Shown piece after piece: positions 6,929 through 14,200 of a stretch of 31,496 nt of DNA. The stretch comes from Rhodoferax sp. (lineage in GTDB: Bacteria > Pseudomonadota > Gammaproteobacteria > Burkholderiales > Burkholderiaceae_C), in NCBI GenBank assembly GCA_021737905.1, contig JAIPDA010000002.1, forward strand, positions 1-31,496. Direction: 5' to 3'. The stretch's first letter is position 1, and each line of letters opens with the position of its first letter. Made by a program: the position numbers and the translations under genes. The notes under the pieces were generated by a model, which made no database searches, was not told the origin of the DNA, and saw only the letters and a program-made list of their open reading frames with translations.

Positions 6929-8233
6929 TCAGGCTGGCTTGCGCAAGGTGAATTGCACAACATCCGTGCTGCCTTCGGCAAAAGCTGCTTCGCAGTAAGC
7001 GAGATAAAACTCCCAGATGCGCATGAAGCGAGTGTCAAAGCCGAGCTTGAGCACTTGCGGGGCTTGGGCCAGGAAGGCGTCTCGCCACAGCCGCAGCGTG
7101 TGCGCGTAATCCTGGCCGAAAGCCAGTTCATCAACCACTTCCAGACCGGCGGCGCGGGCATGGGCCCGGAAAACCATGGGCGAAGGCAGGCAACCACCGG
7201 GGAATATGTACTGCTGTATGAAGTCGGTTGAGTCGATGTAGCGCTCGTAAAGATGGTCGTCAATCACGATGCTCTGAATACAGGCGTGGCCGCCCGGCTT
7301 GAGCAAGCGCGCAATGGTGTTGAAATAAGTCGGCCAGTATTCGCGGCCAACGGCTTCTATCATTTCGATCGAGCAGATGGCGTCAAAAGACTGATCAGCC
7401 GGGTTGTTCACGCCGATGTCGCGGTAGTCCTGTAAGCGCAAATCGTGCGTTACCTTGGCTTGTGGCTGGTCCGCGGCCGCAGGAACACCGAGGCGTGTCA
7501 AGCGGGCCTGGGCCCATTGCAATTGCTCGGTGCTCAGCGTCACGCCGACCAGCGAGGCGCCGAACTCTGTGGTGGCCATTTCAGCCAGGGCGCCCCAGCC
7601 GCAGCCGATCTCCAGCACGCGATCGCCGGGCTGGACCTGCACCATGCGCAGCGCGCGCCGTACTTTGGCGTTTTGCGCGTCCTTCATCGAGGTCTCTGGC
7701 GTCTCAAAAATCGCCGACGAGTAGTTCATGGTGCCGTCCAGCCAGAGCTCGTAGAAGGCGTTGCCCAGGTCATAGTGGGCGTGTATGTTTTTCTGGCTGT
7801 TGGCTTTGGTGTTGCGATTGAGCAAGTGCTTGAGCCGGTAGGCCAGTCGGCCCAGCCAGGTGCCGTAGATCACGTCTTCGACTTCTTTGCGGTTGAGGAT
7901 CAACAGGCGCAGCAGATCGGTCAAATGCGGCGTGCTCCAGTCACCTGCAATGTAACTTTCGGCAAAGCCGATATCGCCAGAGCGCAGGGCGGCACCGCAA
8001 ACCTTCCAGTTGTGCAGGTACAAGCTGGCCATGGGTGCACCGCCCGAGCCAAAGCGCTGTACGCCACCGCCTGGCAGTTGCAGCGTGAGCGTGCCATGCT
8101 TCAGGCGGGACAGCAGTTTCATGGCGCTGCGCGCAGCGGCCGGAGCGTCGGCGGGCAGCGGCTGCGACTTGCCGATGGGCCCGGTTGACTCGGCGCAGTT
8201 GTTGGTGTCGGCGGATGAGGGCGTTGAGTTCAT
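6929..8233 (-). CDS. Cyclopropane-fatty-acyl-phospholipid synthase family SAM methyltransferase
   Basis: This is a 434-aa protein from the ATG at 8233, chosen because it overlaps the DUF1365 stop as ATGA. The class I SAM-binding motif VLEIGCGWG is at residues 206-214. The CFA-synthase segment HYDLGNAFYELWLD, followed by MNYSSAIF, is at about 153-176. IEMIEAVGREYWP and a QYIFPGGCLPS loop follow, as in the family. Classical CFA synthase adds a methylene to phospholipid double bonds. The version clustered with DUF1365 and an FAD amine oxidase is a separate clade. In Rhodobacter sphaeroides a related methyltransferase makes a methylated fatty acid on the way to furan fatty acids. Whether this one methylates, cyclopropanates or both cannot be read from sequence. 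Confidence 0.93.
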   Translation of the reverse strand: MNSTPSSADTNNCAESTGPIGKSQPLPADAPAAARSAMKLLSRLKHGTLTLQLPGGGVQRFGSGGAPMASLYLHNWKVCGAALRSGDIGFAESYIAGDWSTPHLTDLLRLLILNRKEVEDVIYGTWLGRLAYRLKHLLNRNTKANSQKNIHAHYDLGNAFYELWLDGTMNYSSAIFETPETSMKDAQNAKVRRALRMVQVQPGDRVLEIGCGWGALAEMATTEFGASLVGVTLSTEQLQWAQARLTRLGVPAAADQPQAKVTHDLRLQDYRDIGVNNPADQSFDAICSIEMIEAVGREYWPTYFNTIARLLKPGGHACIQSIVIDDHLYERYIDSTDFIQQYIFPGGCLPSPMVFRAHARAAGLEVVDELAFGQDYAHTLRLWRDAFLAQAPQVLKLGFDTRFMRIWEFYLAYCEAAFAEGSTDVVQFTLRKPA

Positions 8234-9012
8234 CGGGTCACAAAGAGAGTGGGGGGCTGGGGTTTGGAGATGAAAGGCACGTGCTTTCGCCAGAGCTTGA
8301 AGGCTTGCCAATGGATGCGGGCCAGTACACCGAAGGTCATGGCCGGATAGCCCCAGAAGGCTTTGCGCAGACTGGCCGCGTTGATGGGTTGCAGTGTGCC
8401 CGCCACGCTGGTTTGCAGCAGGGGTCCAGTGGCGTCGTCATGGTCGATGCGGGCCACGGTTTTTTCAATGTTGTCCCGCCGGGCGCGCATGAAACGAAAG
8501 CGGTAACTGCCCTCGATACGGCAAAAGGGCGAGACGTGGAACACCTTGTCAGCGCGCAGTTCGTGGCCGTAACGTGGCGCGTCGAGCAAGTAGCAGTGAC
8601 GCTCACCAAAGGTGTTGTTCACCTCAACCACGATGGCCCGCAGCGTGCCGTCTGCGCGGTGGCAGTACCAAAAACTCACGGGCTTGAAGGTGTAACCCAG
8701 CACGCGCGGGTAGGTGTGCAGCCAGACTTCGCCTTGCGCATCGGCAATGCCTTGGGCCAGCAAGAGCGCGTCGAGCCAGGCCAGGCAATCGTTGCCGCCT
8801 ACACCGTGGTCGCTGTCATGAAAGCTCAAGAGCCCGCGGCAGTTGCGTGCCAGCGCAGAGCTGCCGCCTTTTTGCATGGTGCGCAGCGGCAGCATTAAAA
8901 AATAAGTCGGGTAACTGAAAGCGTGGTGCGCAGGTTTGAGCCGCGTGTGCCGCACTTCGCCAAAGCCGATCAGGGCCTGGACTGAAGCGACTGGCGGGCT
9001 TGGCGCGTTCAT
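8230..9012 (-). CDS. DUF1365 family protein
   Basis: The protein is 260 aa. It matches DUF1365 (COG3496), with the conserved opening GEVRHTRLKPAHHAFSYPTYFLMLPL. It also has YTFKPVSFWYCHRADG, VVEVNNTFGERHCYLL, KVFHVSPFC and YRFRF. The biochemical role is unknown, but the family is almost always next to the FAD amine-oxidase-like and CFA-synthase-like genes, as here. The ATG at 9012 is chosen over one four codons upstream because it overlaps the FAD gene stop as ATGA. No signal peptide or clear membrane helix is present. Conserved His, Asp and Asn suggest an enzyme; this is inference. Confidence 0.92.
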   Translation of the reverse strand: MNAPSPPVASVQALIGFGEVRHTRLKPAHHAFSYPTYFLMLPLRTMQKGGSSALARNCRGLLSFHDSDHGVGGNDCLAWLDALLLAQGIADAQGEVWLHTYPRVLGYTFKPVSFWYCHRADGTLRAIVVEVNNTFGERHCYLLDAPRYGHELRADKVFHVSPFCRIEGSYRFRFMRARRDNIEKTVARIDHDDATGPLLQTSVAGTLQPINAASLRKAFWGYPAMTFGVLARIHWQAFKLWRKHVPFISKPQPPTLFVTR

Positions 9013-10397
9013 GCCTTGCGCCATTCGGTGTTGGCCCGTAAAGGTGGTGGCGCCACAAAAGCGGGTTCATGGAGGTCCACAATGAGTTCAGCCACCAGCA
9101 GGCCGGACTTCAGACCGTCTTCATGAAATCCGTAGCCCGTCCAGGCACCGCAAAAATAAGTGTGCTGCTTGCCTTGCAAGGCGGGCAGGTCTTTTTGGGC
9201 GCGTATGGCGGCGCCGTCAAACACGGGGTGAGCGTAATCAAAGCTGCCCAGTATTTTGCCGGGCGCAATGGGTGTGACCGGGTTCAAGGAAACCACCACC
9301 GGTTGTTGAAAGGGCAACGGTTGCAGCAAATTCAGCAGGTAATGCAGACAGACCTGCGAGGACTCGCGATGTCGGTCGCTTGCGCGTTCGTAGTTCCAGG
9401 CGGCCCAGGCCAGGGGGCGCGTTGGCAGCACCGAGGTGTCGGTGTGCAGCACGGCGCGGTTGGCTTGGTAAGCCACTGCACCCAGCAGCGCCTGTTCGGC
9501 CGCGCTGGGCTGCGCCAGCAGGGCCAGCGCCTGGTCGCTGTGGGTGGCCACAATCACTTTGTCGAATTCTTCCGTCCTGCATGCAGCGCCTTCGCCGCTG
9601 GTGATGCGAACGCCGCCTGCATGTCGCTCGATGGTTTGCACGGGTGTGGCCAGTCGCTTGTCTGTGATGCCAGCAATGATTTTGTCGACATAGTGGCGCG
9701 CGCCACCGGTCACGGTCCACCACTGCGGCCGATTGGCCACCTGGATCAGGCCATGGTTGTGGCAAAAGCGGATCATGGTGGCCACTGGAAACTGCAGCAT
9801 CTGATCGGTCGGGCAAGACCAGATGCAGCCCATCATGGGCAAAAAATACCAGTCGCGGAACTCGTCAGAAAACTTTTCCTGCAACAAAAATTCAGACAAG
9901 GGTTGCAGCATGGCCGCTTCTGCGCCGGATTTGGCCAGCGCCGAGGTGCGGCGGTTAAAGCGCAGGATGTCGATCAACATGCGCCAAAAGCGCCAGTTCA
10001 GCAAGTTGCCGCGCTGCGCAAACACGCTGTTCAGGCTGGAGCCGCTCCACTCCATTCCCGATTTGCTGCCGGTCGCCGGTACTTTGACGGAAAACGACAT
10101 CTCCGACTTGGCGGTGGCCACACCGAGCTCCTTGAACAACTTAATCAGGTTCGGGTAGGTGCGCTCGTTGAAAACCAAAAAACCGGTGTCTACGCCGTGT
10201 GTCACCGTGCCGGCAGCGCCGGGCAAGCTGACATCCACTGTGTGGGTATGCCCGCCAAAGTAGTCGCCGGCCTCAAACAAGGTGACTTCGGCTTCTCCGG
10301 CCAGCCGGTGCGCTGCCGCCAAACCGGAAATGCCGGAGCCGACGATGGCGATCCGCAGCCTGTTGGCGCTAGGGGCGGGATGACTGGAGTGCGTCAT
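9009..10397 (-). CDS. FAD-dependent amine-oxidase-like oxidoreductase (COG2907)
   Basis: This is a 462-aa flavoprotein. The dinucleotide-binding motif IAIVGSGISGLAAAHRL is near the N-terminus (GSGISG at 20-25). An E at the end of strand 2 follows (LFEAGDYFGGHTHT), as in the amine oxidase/phytoene desaturase superfamily. VDTGFLVFNERTYPNL is characteristic of COG2907. The C-terminal FAD segment is TYFCGAWTGYGFHEDGLKSG. The start at 10397 (MTHSSH) is favoured because upstream in-frame codons are Arg/Pro-rich and lack homology, and GGA lies near it. Related enzymes are thought to desaturate or oxidise fatty acyl chains. It is the first of eight closely packed genes, 108 bases after the peroxidase gene. 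Confidence 0.92.
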   Translation of the reverse strand: MTHSSHPAPSANRLRIAIVGSGISGLAAAHRLAGEAEVTLFEAGDYFGGHTHTVDVSLPGAAGTVTHGVDTGFLVFNERTYPNLIKLFKELGVATAKSEMSFSVKVPATGSKSGMEWSGSSLNSVFAQRGNLLNWRFWRMLIDILRFNRRTSALAKSGAEAAMLQPLSEFLLQEKFSDEFRDWYFLPMMGCIWSCPTDQMLQFPVATMIRFCHNHGLIQVANRPQWWTVTGGARHYVDKIIAGITDKRLATPVQTIERHAGGVRITSGEGAACRTEEFDKVIVATHSDQALALLAQPSAAEQALLGAVAYQANRAVLHTDTSVLPTRPLAWAAWNYERASDRHRESSQVCLHYLLNLLQPLPFQQPVVVSLNPVTPIAPGKILGSFDYAHPVFDGAAIRAQKDLPALQGKQHTYFCGAWTGYGFHEDGLKSGLLVAELIVDLHEPAFVAPPPLRANTEWRKA

Positions 10398-10505
10398 GTC
10401 TGTCCGGCTCTGTGGCTGTGTGAAAAATGGCGATGGCAGGTGGGCGCCTGGCGGGCGTGAGCGACGTGGGTGGCGAACCACTCAGTAAGATTATGACTGA
10501 TGAGT

Positions 10506-11102
10506 TTATTTCGCTGCGAGCATGCTTTCCAGGGCTTTGATGAAGCGCGGGTCCTTGGGGTCTACGGTGGAGTTGAAACCGCTGACCTTGTTGCCATCGC
10601 GGCTGACGATGTACTTGTAGAAATTCCAGCGGGCCGGGGTGCTGCTGGCCGCGGCCAATTGCTTGAACAGCGGGTTGGCGCCGCTGCCGGAGACTCTGGA
10701 CTTGACGAACATGGGAAACTTCACATTGAAGGTGTTCTCGCAAAAGTCGGCGATTTCCTTGTTGTTGCCTTTTTCCTGGGAAAAATCGTTCGAAGGGAAG
10801 CCCAAAACGACCAGGCCGCGATCTTTGTATTTGGTTGACAAGGCCTCCAAGCCTTCGTACTGAGAAGTGAAACCGCAAAAACTGGCCGTGTTGACCACCA
10901 GCAGCACCTTGCCCGCGTACTGGCAGAGTTCCTGGGGCTTTTCATCTTGCAGGCGCAAAAAAGTGTGCTGCAGCATGGCCGGGCAGGCCGGGGTCGGGGC
11001 ACTTTGCGCGCGGGCCGAGCCCGCCAAATTCAGCGCAAGCAGGGCGGCAGACAAAATTGGGAAGATACAGAGACGGCGGATAACAATGGTCAGGGGCAGC
11101 AT
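10506..11102 (-). CDS. Exported glutathione-peroxidase-like thiol peroxidase
   Basis: The protein is about 198 aa. A signal peptide (RRLCIFPILSAALLALNLAG, then SARAQS) is followed by a glutathione-peroxidase domain. The peroxidatic Cys lies in NTASFCGFTSQYEGL. The second motif is GFPSNDFSQEKG, where the classical Gln of FPCNQF is Asp. The Trp-Asn motif is WNFYKYIV. The FCENTF cysteine could act as the resolving Cys of thioredoxin-dependent forms. The start is uncertain: M at 11102 gives the cleanest signal peptide, and in-frame ATGs at 11135 and 11180 are alternatives. Peroxide or lipid hydroperoxide reduction in the periplasm is expected. It may be the operon leader or an independent gene. 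Confidence 0.87.
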   Translation of the reverse strand: MLPLTIVIRRLCIFPILSAALLALNLAGSARAQSAPTPACPAMLQHTFLRLQDEKPQELCQYAGKVLLVVNTASFCGFTSQYEGLEALSTKYKDRGLVVLGFPSNDFSQEKGNNKEIADFCENTFNVKFPMFVKSRVSGSGANPLFKQLAAASSTPARWNFYKYIVSRDGNKVSGFNSTVDPKDPRFIKALESMLAAK

Positions 11103-11297
11103 AGTGGCACTCTGGTTGAAGCCGCAGCGCAGCATTAAAAACACATTTTGCTCACTATAAGGCGGTTTGGTAGGATGCATGGCGATGCAGGCTTCTAAAG
11201 GCCGTCAAGCACGAACGGGCATGCCCCGGCTTGGCAACAACAGCCTACCCCGAAGCCTAAAATGAGTAAGCATTCACCCGCTGCATGAGGAAATCAG

Positions 11298-12161
11298 ATG
11301 CTTTACCCGGAATTGTTTAAACAACTGGAAGCGGTTCGCTGGGACATGGACAAGGACATCCCCTGGGCCAGTTTTGACGCGTCCAAGCTGACCGAAGAGC
11401 AGGCGCAAACCATCAAGATGAATGCCATCACCGAGTGGGCAGCCTTGCCGGCCACCGAGATGTTTTTGCGCGATAACCGCGACGACAGCGATTTTTCGGC
11501 CTTCATGTCGATCTGGTTTTTTGAAGAGCAAAAACACTCGCTGGTGCTGATGGAATACCTGCGCCGCTTCAGGCCCGACTTGGTGCCGACCGAGGCCGAG
11601 TTGCATGAGGTGCGCTTTGAGTTCGAGCCCGCACCCGCGCTGGAAACCCTGATGCTGCACTTTTGCGGCGAGATCCGGCTGAACCATTGGTACCGCCGCG
11701 CCAGCGAATGGCACAGCGAGCCTGTCATCAAGCAAATCTACACCCAGCTCAGCCAGGACGAAGCGCGCCACGGCGGTGCCTACCTGCGCTACATGAAGCG
11801 CGCGATCCAAAAATTCGGTGATGAGGCTCTGGCGGCCTTTAGCAAGGTAGGCGTCTTAATGGCCAGCGCCCGCCGCACCGCTCAAGCCTTGCACCCGACC
11901 AATCTGCATGTGAACAAGGCTTTGTTCCCCAGGGATACCGTCCAATCGCGCCTGCCCGACCCGCTGTGGCTGGAGCATTGGCTGGACACTCAGATCAAAT
12001 TTGACGCCGTCTGGGAAAGCAAAGTTGTCGAACGAATTTTGCACAATATGAGCTTGCTGATGGAGCAGAGTTTCAAAACCGTGCAAGAGCTCAATCGTTA
12101 CCGCAAGTCGCTCAGCCGGGACATGACCCCCGCCACGGGGACGGCGCCGGTGGCCAGCTAA
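11298..12161 (+). CDS. Ferritin-like di-iron protein, acyl-ACP-desaturase-like
   Basis: This is a 287-aa helical protein with the di-iron ligand pattern of the ferritin-like superfamily. E46 or E54 lies in the first helix, the ExxH in FFEEQKH gives E77 and H80, E125 lies in GEIRLNHWYRR, and the second ExxH in DEARH gives E155 and H158. The spacing resembles soluble acyl-ACP desaturases more than ferritins. An AGGAA ribosome-binding site lies six bases before the ATG. It is divergent from the peroxidase and lipid operon and ends at a strong bidirectional terminator. Redox modification of an acyl chain is a reasonable guess given the neighbours, but the substrate is not known. Confidence 0.78.
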   Translation: MLYPELFKQLEAVRWDMDKDIPWASFDASKLTEEQAQTIKMNAITEWAALPATEMFLRDNRDDSDFSAFMSIWFFEEQKHSLVLMEYLRRFRPDLVPTEAELHEVRFEFEPAPALETLMLHFCGEIRLNHWYRRASEWHSEPVIKQIYTQLSQDEARHGGAYLRYMKRAIQKFGDEALAAFSKVGVLMASARRTAQALHPTNLHVNKALFPRDTVQSRLPDPLWLEHWLDTQIKFDAVWESKVVERILHNMSLLMEQSFKTVQELNRYRKSLSRDMTPATGTAPVAS

Positions 12162-12181
12162 GCGTTGGCTGGAAAGCTCGC

Positions 12182-12210
12182 AAAAAGCCCCGCTTGCCGG
12201 GGCTTTTTTT
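12182..12210. terminator. Strong bidirectional intrinsic terminator between the di-iron gene and tgt
   Basis: AAAAAGCCCC (12182-12191) pairs with GGGGCTTTTT (12199-12208) around the loop GCTTGCC, and T continues to 12210. The A-run/T-run symmetry lets it serve both the plus-strand di-iron gene, 20 bases upstream, and tgt on the minus strand, whose stop is at 12213. Confidence 0.93.
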
Positions 12211-12212
12211 CG

Positions 12213-13370
12213 TCAAATGCCGCGCTGCCGGTCCAGATGAAACTGCAGCACGAAGTCACCGAAGTTACCTGCATCCAGCGCGCTGCGCACTTCGCTCATC
12301 AGATTCAAGTAATAGTGCAGGTTGTGGATGCTGTTGAGCATGGGGCCCAGCATCTCGCCGCAGCGGTCCAGGTGGTGCAGGTAAGCGCGTGAAAAATTCC
12401 GGCAGGTATAGCAGCTGCAGGTGGCATCCACCGGCTGTTCGTCTGCTTTGTAACGGGCGTTGCGGATTTTCAAATCGCCAAAGCGCGTGAACATGTGGCC
12501 GTTGCGTGCATTGCGCGTCGGCATCACGCAGTCAAACATGTCCACCCCGGCGCCCACGCCCTCGACCAGGTCTTCCGGCGTGCCCACGCCCATCAGGTAG
12601 CGCGGCTTGTCGGCCGGCAGGCGGTGCGGCGTGTGCGCCATGATGCGCTGCATTTCTTCCTTGGGCTCGCCGACGCTGACGCCGCCAATCGCGTAGCCGG
12701 GCAGATCGAGTTCGACCAGCGCATCCAGCGACTCCTGCCGCAGGTTCTCAAACATGCCGCCCTGCACGATACCAAACAGCGCGTTCGGGTTCTCGAGCCG
12801 GCCGAATTCGCTGACGCAGCGACTGGCCCAGCGCAGGCTCAACGCCATCGACAGGCGCGCTTCGCTTTCGGTGGTGATGTGGCCCTTGGTGTCGTAGGGC
12901 GTGCATTCGTCGAACTGCATGACGATGTCACTGTTGAGAGTGGTCTGGATCTGCATTGAGATCTCGGGCGTCAAAAACAATTTGTCACCATTGACCGGCG
13001 AGGCGAACTTCACGCCTTCTTCAGAAATCTTGCGCATCTCGCCCAGCGACCAGACCTGAAAGCCACCGCTGTCGGTGAGTATGGGTTTACTCCAGCTTTC
13101 AAAGCGGTGCAGGCCGCCGAACTGCTGCATCACGTCCAGGCCCGGGCGCATCCACAAATGAAAGGTGTTGCCCAAAATGATTTGCGCGCCCATCTCGTGC
13201 AATGACTGCGGCATCACGCCTTTGACGGTGCCGTACGTGCCCACGGGCATGAAAATCGGCGTCTCTACCACGCCGTGGTTGAGCGTTAAGCGGCCCCGGC
13301 GGGCATGGCTGCCCAGGTAGCTGCCGTCGGCAGAGGCGGGATCGGATTGGAGCAGGTCAAATTTCAGCAT
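12213..13370 (-). CDS. tgt: tRNA-guanine transglycosylase (queuine tRNA-ribosyltransferase)
   Basis: Tgt exchanges guanine 34 of Asp, Asn, His and Tyr tRNAs for preQ1 in queuosine synthesis. The 385-aa protein has D100 in LTDSGGFQV (general base). The nucleophile D280 is in MFDCVMPTRNARNG, and the substrate loop is GGVSVGE. The zinc site is C318, C320, C323 and H349 with the standard spacing. The start MLKFDLLQ at 13370 is supported by homology; the ribosome-binding site is weak. It is transcribed in the same direction as queA, which lies 830 bases upstream, with a toxin-antitoxin pair between them on the other strand. The gene ends against the shared terminator. Confidence 0.98.
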   Translation of the reverse strand: MLKFDLLQSDPASADGSYLGSHARRGRLTLNHGVVETPIFMPVGTYGTVKGVMPQSLHEMGAQIILGNTFHLWMRPGLDVMQQFGGLHRFESWSKPILTDSGGFQVWSLGEMRKISEEGVKFASPVNGDKLFLTPEISMQIQTTLNSDIVMQFDECTPYDTKGHITTESEARLSMALSLRWASRCVSEFGRLENPNALFGIVQGGMFENLRQESLDALVELDLPGYAIGGVSVGEPKEEMQRIMAHTPHRLPADKPRYLMGVGTPEDLVEGVGAGVDMFDCVMPTRNARNGHMFTRFGDLKIRNARYKADEQPVDATCSCYTCRNFSRAYLHHLDRCGEMLGPMLNSIHNLHYYLNLMSEVRSALDAGNFGDFVLQFHLDRQRGI

Positions 13371-13410
13371 GGGCAGATTTTACTTTTTCAAGGCGGCCTA
13401 CACTCTCAAA

Positions 13411-13438
13411 TTCTTTACTTTATAATTTTCTTTACTTT
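13411..13438 (+). promoter_or_regulatory. Promoter and direct-repeat operator candidate of the toxin-antitoxin pair
   Basis: Two identical 11-base copies of TTCTTTACTTT (13411-13421 and 13428-13438) lie 17 bases apart, with a perfect TATAAT (13421-13426) between and touching them. No good -35 is seen 17 bases upstream. Repeats flanking the -10 just ahead of an AbrB-type antitoxin suggest autoregulation. Binding itself is inferred. Confidence 0.5.
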
Positions 13439-13459
13439 TTGAAAGTTTGGAGGATTTGT

Positions 13460-13693
13460 ATGTCAGGCATTGCTGAAGTAGAAGCCATCGTATCCAGCAA
13501 GGGTCAGGTCACGTTACCCGCAGCCATGCGCGCCAGGCTGGGCATCACGGCCGGCTCGCACATCCATTTTGAACTGCGTGGCAACGAGTTGGTGATCAAG
13601 CCCGAACTGCCCATGAGCACCTATTACGGCATGCTCAAAGGCTACGACCTGGGCGACATTGAACCCCCGAAAGAGCCGGATCGGGAGTTTTGA
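13460..13693 (+). CDS. AbrB/MazE-fold antitoxin (VapB-type)
   Basis: This is a 77-aa protein with the swapped-hairpin AbrB DNA-binding domain at residues 7-50: VSSKGQVTLPAAMRARLG, then ITAGSHIHFELRGNELVIK. The acidic C-terminal tail (LGDIEPPKEPDREF) is the likely toxin-binding part. The ATG at 13460 is preferred over an upstream in-frame ATG because GGAGG (13449-13453) lies seven bases before it. The toxin ATG follows directly after its stop (TGAATG). In such pairs the antitoxin neutralises the nuclease and represses the promoter together with it. Confidence 0.92.
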   Translation: MSGIAEVEAIVSSKGQVTLPAAMRARLGITAGSHIHFELRGNELVIKPELPMSTYYGMLKGYDLGDIEPPKEPDREF

Positions 13694-14074
13694 ATGAACG
13701 TCGTCGATTCTTCCGGTTGGATCGAGTTCTTCCGGGCCGGTGCCAACGGCCCCGTGTTCAAACCCGTTATCGAAGACCGCAACCATTTGCTGGTGCCCAC
13801 CATTTCACTGTTTGAAGTGCAGCGGGTGCTCAGCCGCAGCCTGCCCGCCGACCTGGTGAAACGCTGCCTGGACGTGATGCGACTGGGCCGGGTGCTCGAC
13901 TTGACCGACGCCCGCGCGGTTGCCGCTGCCCACATCGCCGCGCGCCACAAACTGGCCATGGCCGACTCGGCGATGTACGCCATGGCGCGTGAGTTTGATG
14001 CCAGCTTCTGGACGCAGGATGCGGACTACCAGGGGCTGGACGGCGTGCGCTACCAGCCCAGACCCGGCGCCTGA
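13694..14074 (+). CDS. PIN-domain ribonuclease toxin (VapC-type)
   Basis: This 126-aa PIN protein has the acidic Mg2+ site: D5 (NVVDSSGWIEFF), E41 (SLFEV), D91 (MADSAMYA) and D109 or D111 (TQDADY). VapC toxins cleave tRNA or rRNA and stop growth when the antitoxin is lost; the RNA target here cannot be read from sequence. It is directly adjacent to the antitoxin stop, with GGGAG upstream inside the antitoxin gene. All four acidic positions are intact, so the toxin looks functional. The pair lies on the opposite strand to tgt and queA. Confidence 0.92.
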   Translation: MNVVDSSGWIEFFRAGANGPVFKPVIEDRNHLLVPTISLFEVQRVLSRSLPADLVKRCLDVMRLGRVLDLTDARAVAAAHIAARHKLAMADSAMYAMAREFDASFWTQDADYQGLDGVRYQPRPGA

Positions 14075-14200
14075 GCCTGACGCCGGGCGCGGCCAGCGGT
14101 TCAGACCAGGTTTTTGCGGAAAAATACCAATGTCTTATCGCAGGTGCCGGCCTCTATGGTGCGCATGCATAAAGACGGATCGGCCGGCACGCACGGTTGC
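14075..14200. other. Junction between the toxin gene and queA: inverted repeat and short open frame
   Basis: A perfect 9-bp inverted repeat GTGCCGGCC (14144-14152) / GGCCGGCAC (14182-14190) encloses 29 bases. On the minus strand a 21-codon frame (14166 to 14101) starts MRTIEAGTCDK and ends FFRKNLV, which reads like a protein tail. A smaller AT-rich hairpin is at 14109-14128. No classical terminator is seen. Whether this is a remnant of an inserted element is unresolved. Confidence 0.35.

Noticed and set aside
7445..8188. Plus-strand open frame of 247 codons opposite the CFA-synthase-like gene
   Set aside because: It has no family resemblance and is fully contained in a strongly supported gene on the other strand.
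9069..10460. Plus-strand open frame of 463 codons opposite the FAD oxidoreductase
   Set aside because: It has no recognisable motif, and its composition mirrors the GC-rich third positions of the well-supported minus-strand flavoprotein.
10398..10505. Possible ECF (RpoE-ChrR type) promoter before the lipid operon
   Set aside because: No convincing -35/-10 pair of that class was found in the 108-base gap; the idea is left as a test, not a feature.
13371..13459. Promoter for tgt on the minus strand within the AT-rich stretch
   Set aside because: A TATAAA-like box can be read, but no -35 supports it, so it is not listed as a separate feature.
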